Shown here: positions 44,302 through 53,415 of the stretch, in pieces
Position numbering within the stretch: position 1 is the first letter of the stretch
How the letters are laid out: each line of letters begins with the position of its first letter
Origin: an uncultured Bacteroidales bacterium
GTDB taxonomy: Bacteria; Bacteroidota; Bacteroidia; Bacteroidales; Paludibacteraceae
NCBI GenBank assembly: GCA_945921355.1
Contig: CAMEKM010000001.1
Coordinates: 49,853 to 113,852 of the forward strand
Length of the DNA: 64,000 nt
Direction: 5' to 3'
Translations under genes and position numbers: made by a program
Notes under the pieces: generated by a model
What the model was told of the DNA's origin: nothing
Database searches by the model: none
What the model saw: the letters and a program-made list of their open reading frames with translations, nothing else

Positions 44302-46899
44302 ATGAAGATAGATTGGAAGAAAATTCTGCCCTATGCTGTGGCTATCGTGGCCTTTGTGGCGATAGCAATGATTTATTGTGCTCCTCTATTAGAGGGCAAA
44401 GTGCTGGTGCAAGGTGATGTAAACAACTGGAAAGGTGCTGCACAAGAGGCTCTGGAATACAAAGCCGAGACGGGTAACGCTACATCTTGGACCAACTCCA
44501 TGTTTGGTGGTATGCCTACCTACCAAATCACAGGTAGTTTGCCGTCAAGTAAATTCCGTCAAGTAATATCGGATGCATTGCATCTCGGATTCCAAGACAG
44601 CAATCCCTTTGGACTAGTATTTGCCTATTTTGTAGGCTTCTTCATCATGCTTCTGTGTTTTGGCGTCAATCCTTGGTTGAGTATCGTGGGGGCTTTAGCC
44701 ATGGGATTGAGTAGCTACTTCTTTATCATCATTCCTGCTGGACACGTTACAAAAGCATTAGCGATCAGCTACTTAGCGCCTATCATAGGCGGATTCCACC
44801 TGATTATGCAACGTAAGTATTGGGTGGGCGCTCCGTTAATCATATTTTATGGTTTCGTGGGTATTGCTTCACACGCACAGATGACCTATTATATATTTCT
44901 ATTGATAGGTGTCTTGGCTTGTGCTGAACTCTATATCCATATCCGCGAGAAGCGTTGGAAGGATCTAGGCATATCTGTTGGAGTGCTGGCCATCAGTTTG
45001 CTGCTGGTGTTTGGCACCAAGTTGAGTTGGTGGGAAATGAACCAATCCTACCTCAAAGAAACCATGCGTGGTGGACACTCAGAACTAAAATCTAACAGCG
45101 ATAGCACTCCAACTTCTAACAGCAATAGCGGTCTTAGTCTTGACTACGCTACCGCATGGAGCTATGGTGTGGATGAGACAATGACTTTCCTCATTCCTAA
45201 CTGGGAAGGTGGTGCGAGCGGCTATAATGTGGGAGAGAAGTCACAGTTGTGCGAGACAATGAAGGACAATGGCGTGCCTAAACGCTCTGCCGAGCAGTTC
45301 TGCCAACAAGTGCCTACCTATCGTGGAGAGAAGGCCTTTACTAGTGGTCCTGTGTATATGGGAGCGATTATCTGTTTCCTCTTTGTTTTAGGCTTATTGA
45401 TTGTGCCTGGACCATACAAATGGGCACTATTGGTGGCTACACTCTTCTCTGTGGTTTTGGCGTGGGGAAGAAATATGATGTGGCTCACGGAATTGTTCTT
45501 CAACTACTTCCCAATGTACAATAAGTTCCGCGCAGTGGAGAGTATCCTCGTAGTGGCAGAGATTACGATGCCGTTGCTGGGCATTTTGGCTCTGCAGCAG
45601 ATTGTGGATAAGAAGATAGTATGGGAGAAACTGCGTGTAAATATGTTCATCGCGGGTGGTGTGACTGCTGGTTTGTGCCTCTTCTTTGCATTGTTTGCAA
45701 GCGTGGTGGATGTCACCAGTAGTTATGACGCACAATGGGTAAACCAAGTGCCTGCATGGCTCAGAGATGCAATCTACGATGAGCGTACTGCCATGATTAA
45801 AGCCGATGCATGGCGTTCGTTTATCTTTATTGCACTCGGTTTTGCAGTGGTATATTGGTATGCATGGAAATCTAATTCCGAGTCTCTAAACACTAAACCC
45901 TCAACACTAAACTACATACTATATGGTGCATTAGCAGTATTAGTACTCGCAGACATGCTTCCTGTAAATAAGCGTTTCTTTGGTAATGACCATTTTGTAA
46001 AGGCTAAAGATGCGGATGCGTATTTTGCGATGCAACCATACGAGCAGCAGATTTTGCAAGATAAAGACCCTAACTTCCGTGTGCTGAACTTGGCGACTAA
46101 CACTTTTAATGATGCGCGCACAAGTTACCGACTAAAGTCAATAGGTGGTTATTCGGCGGCTAAACTGCGTCGCTATCAAGATTTGATTGACGAGCATATC
46201 TCCAAAGAGATGAACCCATTGATGCAGACGATTATGCAAACACAAGGTTTTATGTTGCCCGATGCGAACAAGGGTAAGGACTTCCCTGTACTCAATATGC
46301 TGAATATGAAGTATGCGGTGGTGCCATTGCAAGGTGGCAAACAAGCCCCCGTGCAGAATCCATATGCGATGGGCAACTGTTGGTTTGTGGATGAAGTGAT
46401 TTTGGTGAATACACCAAATGAAGAGTGCGCTCTGCTGAGCGAGATTGACTTGCACAAGCAAGCTGTAGCCGATAAGAAATTCGCTGAGGCATTGGATATT
46501 ACCAAACCCGCAGTAACACCATTGATGGCCTTTGATACAACCTTGATTCAATTGACATCGTATGCCCCAAATAGCCTCACGTACGAGTCGATGAATGAGC
46601 GCAATCAGGTGGCAGTATTCTCAGAGATTTACTATCCATATGATTGGCACTTGTATATTGTAAATGCGAATGGCGAAAAGATGGAATTGGCATTGGCTCG
46701 CGTGAACTATACGCTGCGTGCTGCGGTAATTCCTGCTGGTCACCATCAACTCCTCATGGAGTTCCGCCCGCATGCTATGCAAACGGATAAATGGTGTATG
46801 GCAATATCTATTATGATTCTGATATTATGCCTAATAGGCCTCGGGTTACATTGGTGCGGAAAGAAATCAATTTGTTCCCTTTCTGAGGTTGCAAAATAA
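44302..46899 (+). CDS. YfhO-family multi-pass membrane protein
   Basis: 865 aa, about a dozen membrane helices and a large C-terminal extracytoplasmic domain. The YfhO family are GT-C-like enzymes implicated in glycosylating teichoic acids or envelope polymers. Near the N-terminus GDVNNWKGAAQEALEYKAETGNA-type sequence and SMFGGMPTYQ are typical for Bacteroidales members. Two loops look repeat-derived: Ser/Asn-rich ELKSNSDSTPTSNSNSG (about residue 256-272) and ESLNTKPSTLNY (about 529-540). The 3' end overlaps the convergent GT2 gene by 89 bp. It neighbours a surface-glycan cluster, which fits an envelope glycosylation role. Confidence 0.88.
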   Translation: MKIDWKKILPYAVAIVAFVAIAMIYCAPLLEGKVLVQGDVNNWKGAAQEALEYKAETGNATSWTNSMFGGMPTYQITGSLPSSKFRQVISDALHLGFQDSNPFGLVFAYFVGFFIMLLCFGVNPWLSIVGALAMGLSSYFFIIIPAGHVTKALAISYLAPIIGGFHLIMQRKYWVGAPLIIFYGFVGIASHAQMTYYIFLLIGVLACAELYIHIREKRWKDLGISVGVLAISLLLVFGTKLSWWEMNQSYLKETMRGGHSELKSNSDSTPTSNSNSGLSLDYATAWSYGVDETMTFLIPNWEGGASGYNVGEKSQLCETMKDNGVPKRSAEQFCQQVPTYRGEKAFTSGPVYMGAIICFLFVLGLLIVPGPYKWALLVATLFSVVLAWGRNMMWLTELFFNYFPMYNKFRAVESILVVAEITMPLLGILALQQIVDKKIVWEKLRVNMFIAGGVTAGLCLFFALFASVVDVTSSYDAQWVNQVPAWLRDAIYDERTAMIKADAWRSFIFIALGFAVVYWYAWKSNSESLNTKPSTLNYILYGALAVLVLADMLPVNKRFFGNDHFVKAKDADAYFAMQPYEQQILQDKDPNFRVLNLATNTFNDARTSYRLKSIGGYSAAKLRRYQDLIDEHISKEMNPLMQTIMQTQGFMLPDANKGKDFPVLNMLNMKYAVVPLQGGKQAPVQNPYAMGNCWFVDEVILVNTPNEECALLSEIDLHKQAVADKKFAEALDITKPAVTPLMAFDTTLIQLTSYAPNSLTYESMNERNQVAVFSEIYYPYDWHLYIVNANGEKMELALARVNYTLRAAVIPAGHHQLLMEFRPHAMQTDKWCMAISIMILILCLIGLGLHWCGKKSICSLSEVAK

Positions 46900-47728
46900 G
46901 CAGGAAATAGAACCATAGCACAATCGTTCCGCCCCATTTGATACCTTCTTTAAAGAGGCGAGTAGCGTATTTAGATTTCGAAATAGCGAGTGTCCGTTGA
47001 CGCTCGCTTTTTCCCATTTGAAGCGTGAGTCTATCAAAGTAATCTTGCTCTAATTTCTTTTGTGGAATGATATGGTGCAAAATCATTTGGGGCAAATAGA
47101 TAGGTCGCCAAGCTTTGGCGCGCATTTTATCAAAGATATCTTTCTCCTCTGCTCCCATTAGACTATCTCCCTTGCGACCGAGATTGGTGTTGAAAAGCCC
47201 TACTTCTCTGAAGACTTGAGCTCGATATGCAGCATTGCCACCTCCCGGATAACGCTCCCCTGGATAGACCCGTTCTGTATCTCCAAAATACATGTAGGCT
47301 GTTAGTAATTCTTTGGTCCAATGGCTCATCCATTTAGGTTCTTCCGTTTCGTAGAGCGGTATGATAGGACCACCACAAGCCATGCAATCGTGGTTTTTGT
47401 CCATGTATTCTGTGATTGTGCGAAGATACCATGTATCTACGATTGCATCATCGTCTATATATACAAGGATATCTCCCGTCGCTTCTTTGATACCTTTGTT
47501 GCGGGCAGCAGAAAGCCCTTGCTGAGGTTCGATGGTATAGCGAAACATTACATCGGCATGAACGCTAGCAAAAGTGCGGCAAATAGCGCGGGTGTTATCC
47601 GTACAATTGTTGTCCACCAGAATAATCTCGTAGTCCTTTTTTGGTAAATCATTTGCCACAATACTTTCTAATAGTGGACGGATATATTTCGCACGGTTGT
47701 ATGTACAGATAATGATAGATAGTTTCAT
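46811..47728 (-). CDS. family 2 glycosyltransferase
   Basis: 305 aa from MKLSIIICTYNRAKY (47728), chosen because it forms an ATGA overlap with the upstream stop. GT-A fold with the early STYNR-like motif, VDNNCTDNT, DDD (YIDDDAIV, about 96-103, metal/nucleotide binding) and a C-terminal hydrophobic segment for membrane contact. It adds a sugar to a membrane-linked glycan. Last gene of the ispD-led run. Its 3' end overlaps YfhO on the opposite strand. Confidence 0.93.
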   Translation of the reverse strand: MKLSIIICTYNRAKYIRPLLESIVANDLPKKDYEIILVDNNCTDNTRAICRTFASVHADVMFRYTIEPQQGLSAARNKGIKEATGDILVYIDDDAIVDTWYLRTITEYMDKNHDCMACGGPIIPLYETEEPKWMSHWTKELLTAYMYFGDTERVYPGERYPGGGNAAYRAQVFREVGLFNTNLGRKGDSLMGAEEKDIFDKMRAKAWRPIYLPQMILHHIIPQKKLEQDYFDRLTLQMGKSERQRTLAISKSKYATRLFKEGIKWGGTIVLWFYFLLILQPQKGNKLISFRTNVTRGLLGIISES

Positions 47729-48897
47729 AGTGATTGTAATAAGTTGTTCCAAAGTGTTGCTACATTTTCGACAGAGAATCGATGGCTTGACTCAACACAT
47801 TGCATACTCATTTCCTGGCGGAGTTGGTCGTTGAGCATTAGGTTGCGCAGTTTTTCTACAAATATGTGTCGATTGTTATTTTCTATCAGTATTCCATTAT
47901 TCCCATCCATTATGAGGTCAGTGGCCGCAGCAAAACTATTGTAAGAGATAGGTACGCAGCCACATTGTTGCGCCTCAAGAATGGTCATAGGGAATCCTTC
48001 ACATGTAGATGTTACTAAAAAAATGCTTGCTTGTTGGTAATAGGGTAATGGTTTTTGTTGTCCCTCAAAAATGACATTTGTGAGTTTTTTGTTCTTTACA
48101 AAGTCTTTATAGAAAGGCGCATCAATACCATCACCAACTATGCGCAATACCCAATCGCAGAAGCGATGGTCTTTTTGAAGGTCTGCCCAAATGTAGAGAA
48201 TTTCGCTAATGCGCTTGTGCCAATCATCCAATCTAGCTACTACCAACACTTCCTTGTTGCGGTATTTGTTGTGAGGTATTTCTACCTTATCAAACGAATT
48301 AGCATTGGGAATAGCGACAAAGTCGCTTGCTTGTCCGCTAGCAATGGATAGATAGTTACTGATGGTTTTCTGGGATAAAACTACTATCTTATGGGCTTTT
48401 CCGTAAGGGCGAGCGTACTTGGGACGCAATTTTTTGAGGAAATACGACTTTGGGAGCACCATCATTGCCAATTGCAAAACGGTTTGCTTCAATGTCCAAC
48501 GCGCATCAATGTTGTGACATAATCTATATCTGATAGTATCCCATCGGAGTGGAACAATCTCAAATCCAGGTGTACCATGAAAAACATTGACTACTTTTAT
48601 AGATGGTAGTATTGGTACGCAGTCAAAAATATCTTGCGCTAAAGTACATGGTGATTGCACAATGACAATGCCTCCACCGATACGATTGATCCATGAGCAG
48701 AAATCTTCTTTGTTCTGCCAAAGATGGGTTTCTACAAAGGCTGGTGCAGGCGTAATTTGTTGGGTTGGAGTTGCGTAAACAGAATAGCATACATGCCCAA
48801 ACTGTTGGGTAAGTGCCTCTGCCATGACATAGGAGATTCGTGCTATTCCACCTGATAGCGGATTGACGTAATTATCAGTAATATAGATTATGTTCAT
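47725..48897 (-). CDS. family 4 glycosyltransferase
   Basis: 390 aa, GT-B fold. N-terminal YITDNYVNPLSGGIARI and a C-terminal donor-binding region with TSTCEGFPMTILEAQQCG (EX7E motif). Both ends overlap neighbours by ATGA, showing tight translational coupling with licD and the GT2 gene. It likely extends the same surface glycan. Confidence 0.93.
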   Translation of the reverse strand: MNIIYITDNYVNPLSGGIARISYVMAEALTQQFGHVCYSVYATPTQQITPAPAFVETHLWQNKEDFCSWINRIGGGIVIVQSPCTLAQDIFDCVPILPSIKVVNVFHGTPGFEIVPLRWDTIRYRLCHNIDARWTLKQTVLQLAMMVLPKSYFLKKLRPKYARPYGKAHKIVVLSQKTISNYLSIASGQASDFVAIPNANSFDKVEIPHNKYRNKEVLVVARLDDWHKRISEILYIWADLQKDHRFCDWVLRIVGDGIDAPFYKDFVKNKKLTNVIFEGQQKPLPYYQQASIFLVTSTCEGFPMTILEAQQCGCVPISYNSFAAATDLIMDGNNGILIENNNRHIFVEKLRNLMLNDQLRQEMSMQCVESSHRFSVENVATLWNNLLQSL

Positions 48898-49682
48898 CGC
48901 TCGCTATAAAACTCTATTTTTGAATTATGAACAACACGTTTATCTTCAGGTGGTAGTTGCATATAATCTCCAAATAGGGCTGTTAGTACTGCATCGGGAT
49001 TGTTGGGTACGCATGCTTGGAAATCTTCAAATGGTATTCGTTTAATAGGATAGTAATCTTTTTTAGAAAAACCATTGTAGGCGTACCATCCATATACATG
49101 CGCTAATTGGTCTATGTGGCGAAACTTGTTGATAAAGCGTGTTAGAACGGTGAGTCCCCATGCAAAGGGCAGAACAATCCATGAAAGTATGGTATCTTTG
49201 CTGTCTGCATAATGGTGGATACCACGCAAACAGTGTCCATACCAATAATCCAATTTTGCTTTCCACGCTAGATTGGGGATTTCTTCGATAGGAATAATGT
49301 CAATGAATATCCCTTTTTCTTTGAGTTTATCAGTACAAGGTTCTTCATACATATATGAATCTTTTTCACGCACTTTGGCTATGAGGGTAGGATAGTGTGG
49401 GTCCGTAAAATAGTCTTGATAAACTAGATGAGAGGGCAGTTCGAGAGGGAGAATTTTTCGCAATTTCGCTAAGTCGTCTCTTGTGACATTGATATCAATA
49501 TCATCATCCCAAGGGATAAATCCACCATGTCGAACAGCACCTATGAGTGTACCTCCGTCCAATGTGTATTGGATACCATGTTTGGTACATATAGCATCTA
49601 CCACTTTTAGTATCTCCAACATCCGCAGTTGCGCTCTGCGGAGAGTGGAACCTTCGGGATTATAGTGTGACAAATCTTCCAT
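48894..49682 (-). CDS. LicD-family phosphotransferase
   Basis: 262 aa. The LicD signature is clear: YTLDGGTLIGAVRHGGFIPWDDDIDI near residues 38-63 with the metal-binding Asp cluster. LicD proteins move phosphocholine or a polyol phosphate from a CDP-activated donor to a glycan. The next upstream gene carries a glycerol-3-phosphate-type cytidylyltransferase domain, so CDP-glycerol or a similar donor is the natural partner. It directly abuts that gene (no gap). Confidence 0.92.
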   Translation of the reverse strand: MEDLSHYNPEGSTLRRAQLRMLEILKVVDAICTKHGIQYTLDGGTLIGAVRHGGFIPWDDDIDINVTRDDLAKLRKILPLELPSHLVYQDYFTDPHYPTLIAKVREKDSYMYEEPCTDKLKEKGIFIDIIPIEEIPNLAWKAKLDYWYGHCLRGIHHYADSKDTILSWIVLPFAWGLTVLTRFINKFRHIDQLAHVYGWYAYNGFSKKDYYPIKRIPFEDFQACVPNNPDAVLTALFGDYMQLPPEDKRVVHNSKIEFYSER

Positions 49683-51137
49683 TTATTTCTCTCCTCTCAA
49701 TTTGTGTAATGTCTCGTTGATGAGTGTGCTGGAAGTGCCTTTAGTGTATGGGAAATATACAACTTTTGCACCTACTGCATTGAGGTCGGCTTCTATTTTG
49801 TTCCATTTGTCGGTACCTTTCCAATCGTCGCCTACGAACATAACTTGGAAATGGTATTTCTCCCATGCTTCCATCTTGTTCATATTCTCTTGTGTTACCA
49901 CCTCATCCACATACTTGATAGCCGCTACAATCTCTTTGCGCTCTGCAAACGGAATGACCGCATGTTTGTGCTTGTAGCTAACCAATTCATCAGTGGAAAC
50001 GCCCACAATCAAGTAGTCGCATTGCGCTTTGGCTTTGCGAAGTAGATTGAGGTGACCAATATGGAATAAGTCATATACGCCTGTCGTATAGCCGATAGTG
50101 ATTGGCTCATACATGTTGAGAAATTGCTCAAGGCAGTACAATTGCCATTTCTGATTGCCCGTGAGTTGGGTCATGTCAATATCGCGACGGAACTCTGGAC
50201 GAATAGGTCCACACCAGTCCTTGAAATATGCATCCACAGGGCGAGGCATAGGCACTTTATTTGGCACAGGAATCTCTGGGTATTTTATCTGCATCAGTTC
50301 GCGGATAAGATACTTGGATTCGCCATTGCGAACACGAGTCAAGTCCAATGGGTCTGCCATACGGAGTAGAGCGTATGGATCGGTATAAGGCATACCTGCT
50401 GTCTTAAAGGCGTTGTAGTAGGAGCTGGATGACTCGCGACTGAACACATCATCCATGAAATGCAAGAAGTCGATTTTTCCCCCCTGACGATAGCGTTCAT
50501 AGAGATAAGACATATCCTCAGGTTGCTTGAGTACCAACTCAGGATTAAGGAAGGTATAACGTTTTGCAAAATCCTCTACTGTCCAGTCTTTTGAAAGCAA
50601 CTGATCCATACCGCCAAAGATTAGATCACTACTCTCGCCTACAATCAAGTGAGTTACGCCATCTGCTTTGGCTTGCATAGCCGCTTGATAGAGTTGTGGC
50701 TCAATGGAGTGGACAGGAGCATTTTTTGAACGCATTACTGGTTCAAGGCAGTTTTGTACTGTATTCCAATCTATGTCCACATAGTGGAGGTTGAGTCCGT
50801 AGTACTTTGCATAGTATTCTGCACGTGCCAATTCCTCTTTTTGGTATTCGCCACCCAAGAAACGGAAAGTATAGGCATCGCAGCCACGCATATAGGATGC
50901 TAAGATGGCAGAGTCCATACCACCAGAAAGGCAAATACCTAATTTCTCGCCTTTGAGCGAATCAAAGACTTTTTGAATGGCCTTGTCAATGTCCTCTGCT
51001 GTATGCACGTATGTGAACTGCTCTGGATTAGGCAGAGGTATATTTTCGTGATGAAGTCCTTCGTAAAAGTCCATGCCTTCGCGCTCTATATAGCGGAAAG
51101 CCAAGTAGGAACTCATGCAGAAATTCTTGTTATTCAT
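49683..51137 (-). CDS. fusion: asparagine-synthase-like ATP pyrophosphatase + glycerol-3-phosphate-type cytidylyltransferase
   Basis: 484 aa. N-terminal half: PP-loop SGGMDS (71-76) and the helical continuation of asparagine synthase C-domains, without a class II glutaminase domain or N-terminal catalytic Cys. C-terminal half (about 345-484): nucleotidyltransferase with TTGVYDLFHIGH (HIGH at 359-362) and GTSSTLI near the end (as in TagD/GCT). It would activate a polyol phosphate with CTP, while the first half forms an amide or similar bond using ATP. One nucleotide separates it from ispD upstream; LicD follows. Product unknown; an aminated or amidated polyol-phosphate decoration is a reasonable guess. 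Confidence 0.88.
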   Translation of the reverse strand: MNNKNFCMSSYLAFRYIEREGMDFYEGLHHENIPLPNPEQFTYVHTAEDIDKAIQKVFDSLKGEKLGICLSGGMDSAILASYMRGCDAYTFRFLGGEYQKEELARAEYYAKYYGLNLHYVDIDWNTVQNCLEPVMRSKNAPVHSIEPQLYQAAMQAKADGVTHLIVGESSDLIFGGMDQLLSKDWTVEDFAKRYTFLNPELVLKQPEDMSYLYERYRQGGKIDFLHFMDDVFSRESSSSYYNAFKTAGMPYTDPYALLRMADPLDLTRVRNGESKYLIRELMQIKYPEIPVPNKVPMPRPVDAYFKDWCGPIRPEFRRDIDMTQLTGNQKWQLYCLEQFLNMYEPITIGYTTGVYDLFHIGHLNLLRKAKAQCDYLIVGVSTDELVSYKHKHAVIPFAERKEIVAAIKYVDEVVTQENMNKMEAWEKYHFQVMFVGDDWKGTDKWNKIEADLNAVGAKVVYFPYTKGTSSTLINETLHKLRGEK

Positions 51138-51138
51138 A

Positions 51139-51921
51139 TTATATATCTTCTTTAAATGTTATTTTCTTGTTTTGTTCTTCGCCGAGGACGATGTGGACAG
51201 ATACTTCTGGCAGATAGTTGAATACCACGCCACAGTCGTCGGTGGCTGGGAGATGAACCTCGCATGCATCTGCACTTAGACTATCCACGCCCAACGCTTT
51301 GGTATATGCTTCCGCTATTAACTCTAAGCGGAAAGCTTGTGGCGTTTGCGCACGCATGATGGTAGAACGTTGTGGGATACGGGCTACCTTACCGTCTTTC
51401 ATCTCATAGACTGTGTCTGTGGATGGTATGGCTACTACTACTGCTTCGTGCTCTTCGAGGGCTTGGCATACGTTGGATATAATCTCTTGGCTCACGAATG
51501 GACGGGCAGCGTCGTGGAGGAGTAAGTTTACTCCCGTATCAACCAGCCTACCCCCATCCCCTCCCTGAAGGGAGGGGTGAATTTCCTCTGAATTGAAGTC
51601 CTTCCCTTTAGGGGAGGATTTAGGAGAGGCTTGTGTATATGCACGTATTGCCTGTACACTGGATTCCCAACGTTCTTTGCCTCCTGGGATGATGTGGCGA
51701 ACTTTTTGCCATGCGTTGGCAAGGAGCATTTGTTCGGCATGCATGATATAGTCAGGGTGCATCACAATGCACACCTCATCAATGCAATCGGCCTGCTCAA
51801 AGGCACTGACTGCATGCTCCAATACCGATCGACCATCTCCGAGAGGCAATAATTGCTTTGGCAACGTGCCTCCGACACGTACGCCTATACCTCCTGCTAA
51901 TATGACTGCGATGTTTTTCAA
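51139..51921 (-). CDS. ispD: IspD/TarI-type cytidylyltransferase with inserted repeat
   Basis: 260 aa from a TTG start at 51921 (LKNIAVILAGG, read as Met). No ATG lies at the conserved start, and the upstream in-frame sequence is only an AATTCAAAATT repeat. Signature LAGGIGVRVGG..PKQLLPLG and HDAARPFV favour IspD (2-C-methyl-D-erythritol 4-phosphate cytidylyltransferase) over TarI. However, its place beside LicD and a CDP-polyol enzyme leaves a ribitol-phosphate role open. It is about 30 residues longer than usual; the excess equals a repeat element encoding about residues 98-126 (HPSLQGGDGGRL). It follows the hip genes by 14 bp. Confidence 0.85.
   Translation of the reverse strand: MKNIAVILAGGIGVRVGGTLPKQLLPLGDGRSVLEHAVSAFEQADCIDEVCIVMHPDYIMHAEQMLLANAWQKVRHIIPGGKERWESSVQAIRAYTQASPKSSPKGKDFNSEEIHPSLQGGDGGRLVDTGVNLLLHDAARPFVSQEIISNVCQALEEHEAVVVAIPSTDTVYEMKDGKVARIPQRSTIMRAQTPQAFRLELIAEAYTKALGVDSLSADACEVHLPATDDCGVVFNYLPEVSVHIVLGEEQNKKITFKEDI
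51545..51630. repeat. palindrome-containing repeat element inserted in ispD
   Basis: Contains CTACCCCCATCCCCTCCCTG, then AAGGGAGGGG, and a second palindrome CCTTCCC-TTTA-GGGGAGG. The first part matches 57442-57480 in rseC almost base for base. In frame, no stop codons, about 29 codons. Confidence 0.85.
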
Positions 51922-51935
51922 TTTTGAATTATGAA

Positions 51936-52874
51936 TTAAGAATTTTGAATTATAAGTATTCGTTGTTGAATGAGTTGCCAGTAGGCTTCTTGCAGGTCGG
52001 CGGGGAGGAAGGAGTTGCGGATGGTGGCTTCCCATTGCGGGTAAATGCGCAAGAACTTGCGGAAGATATTGCTCACCACCTTCTCGTTAAGTCCGCTACT
52101 GAGCATAGCCGTCTCGAAGTCGTGTCGCGTGAGTTTACGTTTCTTGCCGTTAAGCGTGAGTGCCAGTTCTTCGTTATCCTCTGGAATTACTAAAAGGGTG
52201 TTTACTAAATCGTATGCTGGAGCTAATACATGTTCTGTCGTGTTGGGAGCATACAACGAGAAGTTCTTAAGGTGCATATCGCTGTTGCCAACTAACCAAC
52301 AGAAGAGTACCATAGTCCAGTAATTGGTTAAGTCCAAACCTGGGGCATGGGAATATTGGCGTATGGCTTTGGCTATTTGTTCGTATGAACCCTTATATTT
52401 GCGTTCTGTCAGTCGTTCGGTGAGTTGGCACATATCCTCCATCGGTAGTCTTGTTCCATTGGCAGTACGGTCAATACGCTTGGTGAGATAGCATAGTTCG
52501 CCATCTTCAAAGCGCACAAGAATATGGGGAACAACCTCAATCTTGGCTATTTGCGCCAAGTGCATGGTTAGGTCCTCGTTCTCGGGCAAATAGGGATATT
52601 GTGTGGTTTGCGGTTTGAGTATATATGCTCCGTCCATACTTACGATGGTGAAACGTGACTCTTGTTCAATGCGCTGGATGTCCATTGACAATTTGGCTTG
52701 CACGCCTGTGACGGTCGTTTGTGCCCGAACAATCTGCTTTGCCATATCTCGAATGTCTGCATGCGAATAAGGCAAAGTGGGTACACCTCGCGCTCCAAAC
52801 CAACGTTTGGCACATGCAGCATGGTAATCATGCTCACCTGCATTCAGTTCCTTATAACAACACAGACATTTCAT
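51936..52874 (-). CDS. HipA-like Ser/Thr kinase toxin, C-terminal domain (HipT type)
   Basis: 312 aa. Kinase core of HipA: GVQAKLS near 57-63, YILKPQ (ATP lysine), WLVGNSDMHLKNF with catalytic D199, and DLVNT as the metal motif. HipA-type toxins phosphorylate aminoacyl-tRNA synthetases and cause growth arrest. The N-terminal HipA subdomain is encoded separately by the preceding gene, as in the three-part HipBST systems. A CxxC...C cluster at the very start (CLCCYKELNAGEHDYHAAC) may bind zinc. The final residues (IIQNS) come from an AATTCAAAATT repeat. It abuts hipS without a gap. Confidence 0.92.
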   Translation of the reverse strand: MKCLCCYKELNAGEHDYHAACAKRWFGARGVPTLPYSHADIRDMAKQIVRAQTTVTGVQAKLSMDIQRIEQESRFTIVSMDGAYILKPQTTQYPYLPENEDLTMHLAQIAKIEVVPHILVRFEDGELCYLTKRIDRTANGTRLPMEDMCQLTERLTERKYKGSYEQIAKAIRQYSHAPGLDLTNYWTMVLFCWLVGNSDMHLKNFSLYAPNTTEHVLAPAYDLVNTLLVIPEDNEELALTLNGKKRKLTRHDFETAMLSSGLNEKVVSNIFRKFLRIYPQWEATIRNSFLPADLQEAYWQLIQQRILIIQNS

Positions 52875-53198
52875 TTATTCATTCGTTTCGGCTATCACGC
52901 TGACTGCTCCAATGCAATTACGGCAACATGCTAAAAGCAATGCCATGCGGTCGCGAGGGTCTATTTTCCAGTTCTCTTGTGCTATATCCAACAACCAGCC
53001 TTCGGGAATCAGTCCGTCGAAGAATGGGAAAAGCACGTCGCTTTTGTAAGGCCGAGGGCGCAGAGGTAGTGTTAGACTGATAGGTTGAGATTGCGGATTT
53101 TGCAGATATTCGGTATCGTATGCAAATAAAAATCCTTCTTCGTTTTCTATCAATCGTCCCGCTAATGTATTTTGGAAATATATCTTAGCACTCTTCAT
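52875..53198 (-). CDS. HipA N-terminal-domain protein (HipS type)
   Basis: 107 aa. Equivalent to the N-subdomain-1 of HipA (GRLIENEEGFLFAYDTEYL, then PFFDGLIPEGWLL). In E. coli HipBST the HipS protein is the antitoxin. It overlaps hipB by 14 bp and abuts the kinase gene, so the three are made together. Confidence 0.9.
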   Translation of the reverse strand: MKSAKIYFQNTLAGRLIENEEGFLFAYDTEYLQNPQSQPISLTLPLRPRPYKSDVLFPFFDGLIPEGWLLDIAQENWKIDPRDRMALLLACCRNCIGAVSVIAETNE

Positions 53199-53403
53199 TT
53201 TGTTGGCATCTTGTTGGCAATAATTCTACACCAAAGAGACTCAGTACTTGGTTTACTTTATCCATACGTAGTGTGGTCTTTCCCTGTTCCAAGTCGCGCA
53301 CAAAACGCAAGCCAACACCCGCTTTATCGGCTAAATCTTCTTGCGTCAAACGATATTGCTTGCGCATATCTTTTACATACTGCCCTAATTTTGTTCTTTC
53401 CAT
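53185..53403 (-). CDS. HipB-like HTH regulator
   Basis: 72 aa. Single XRE-type helix-turn-helix (LTQEDLADKAGVGLRFVRDLEQGK, about 19-42). It would bind the operators directly upstream and repress the operon, together with the HipS/HipT proteins. First gene of the module. Confidence 0.93.
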   Translation of the reverse strand: MERTKLGQYVKDMRKQYRLTQEDLADKAGVGLRFVRDLEQGKTTLRMDKVNQVLSLFGVELLPTRCQQNEEC

Positions 53404-53415
53404 GTTTTTTATGCT

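Noticed and set aside
51921..52035. Longer ATG start for ispD
   Set aside because: It would read back through the AATTCAAAATT repeat and into the hipA coding region; homologous sequence starts at the TTG.
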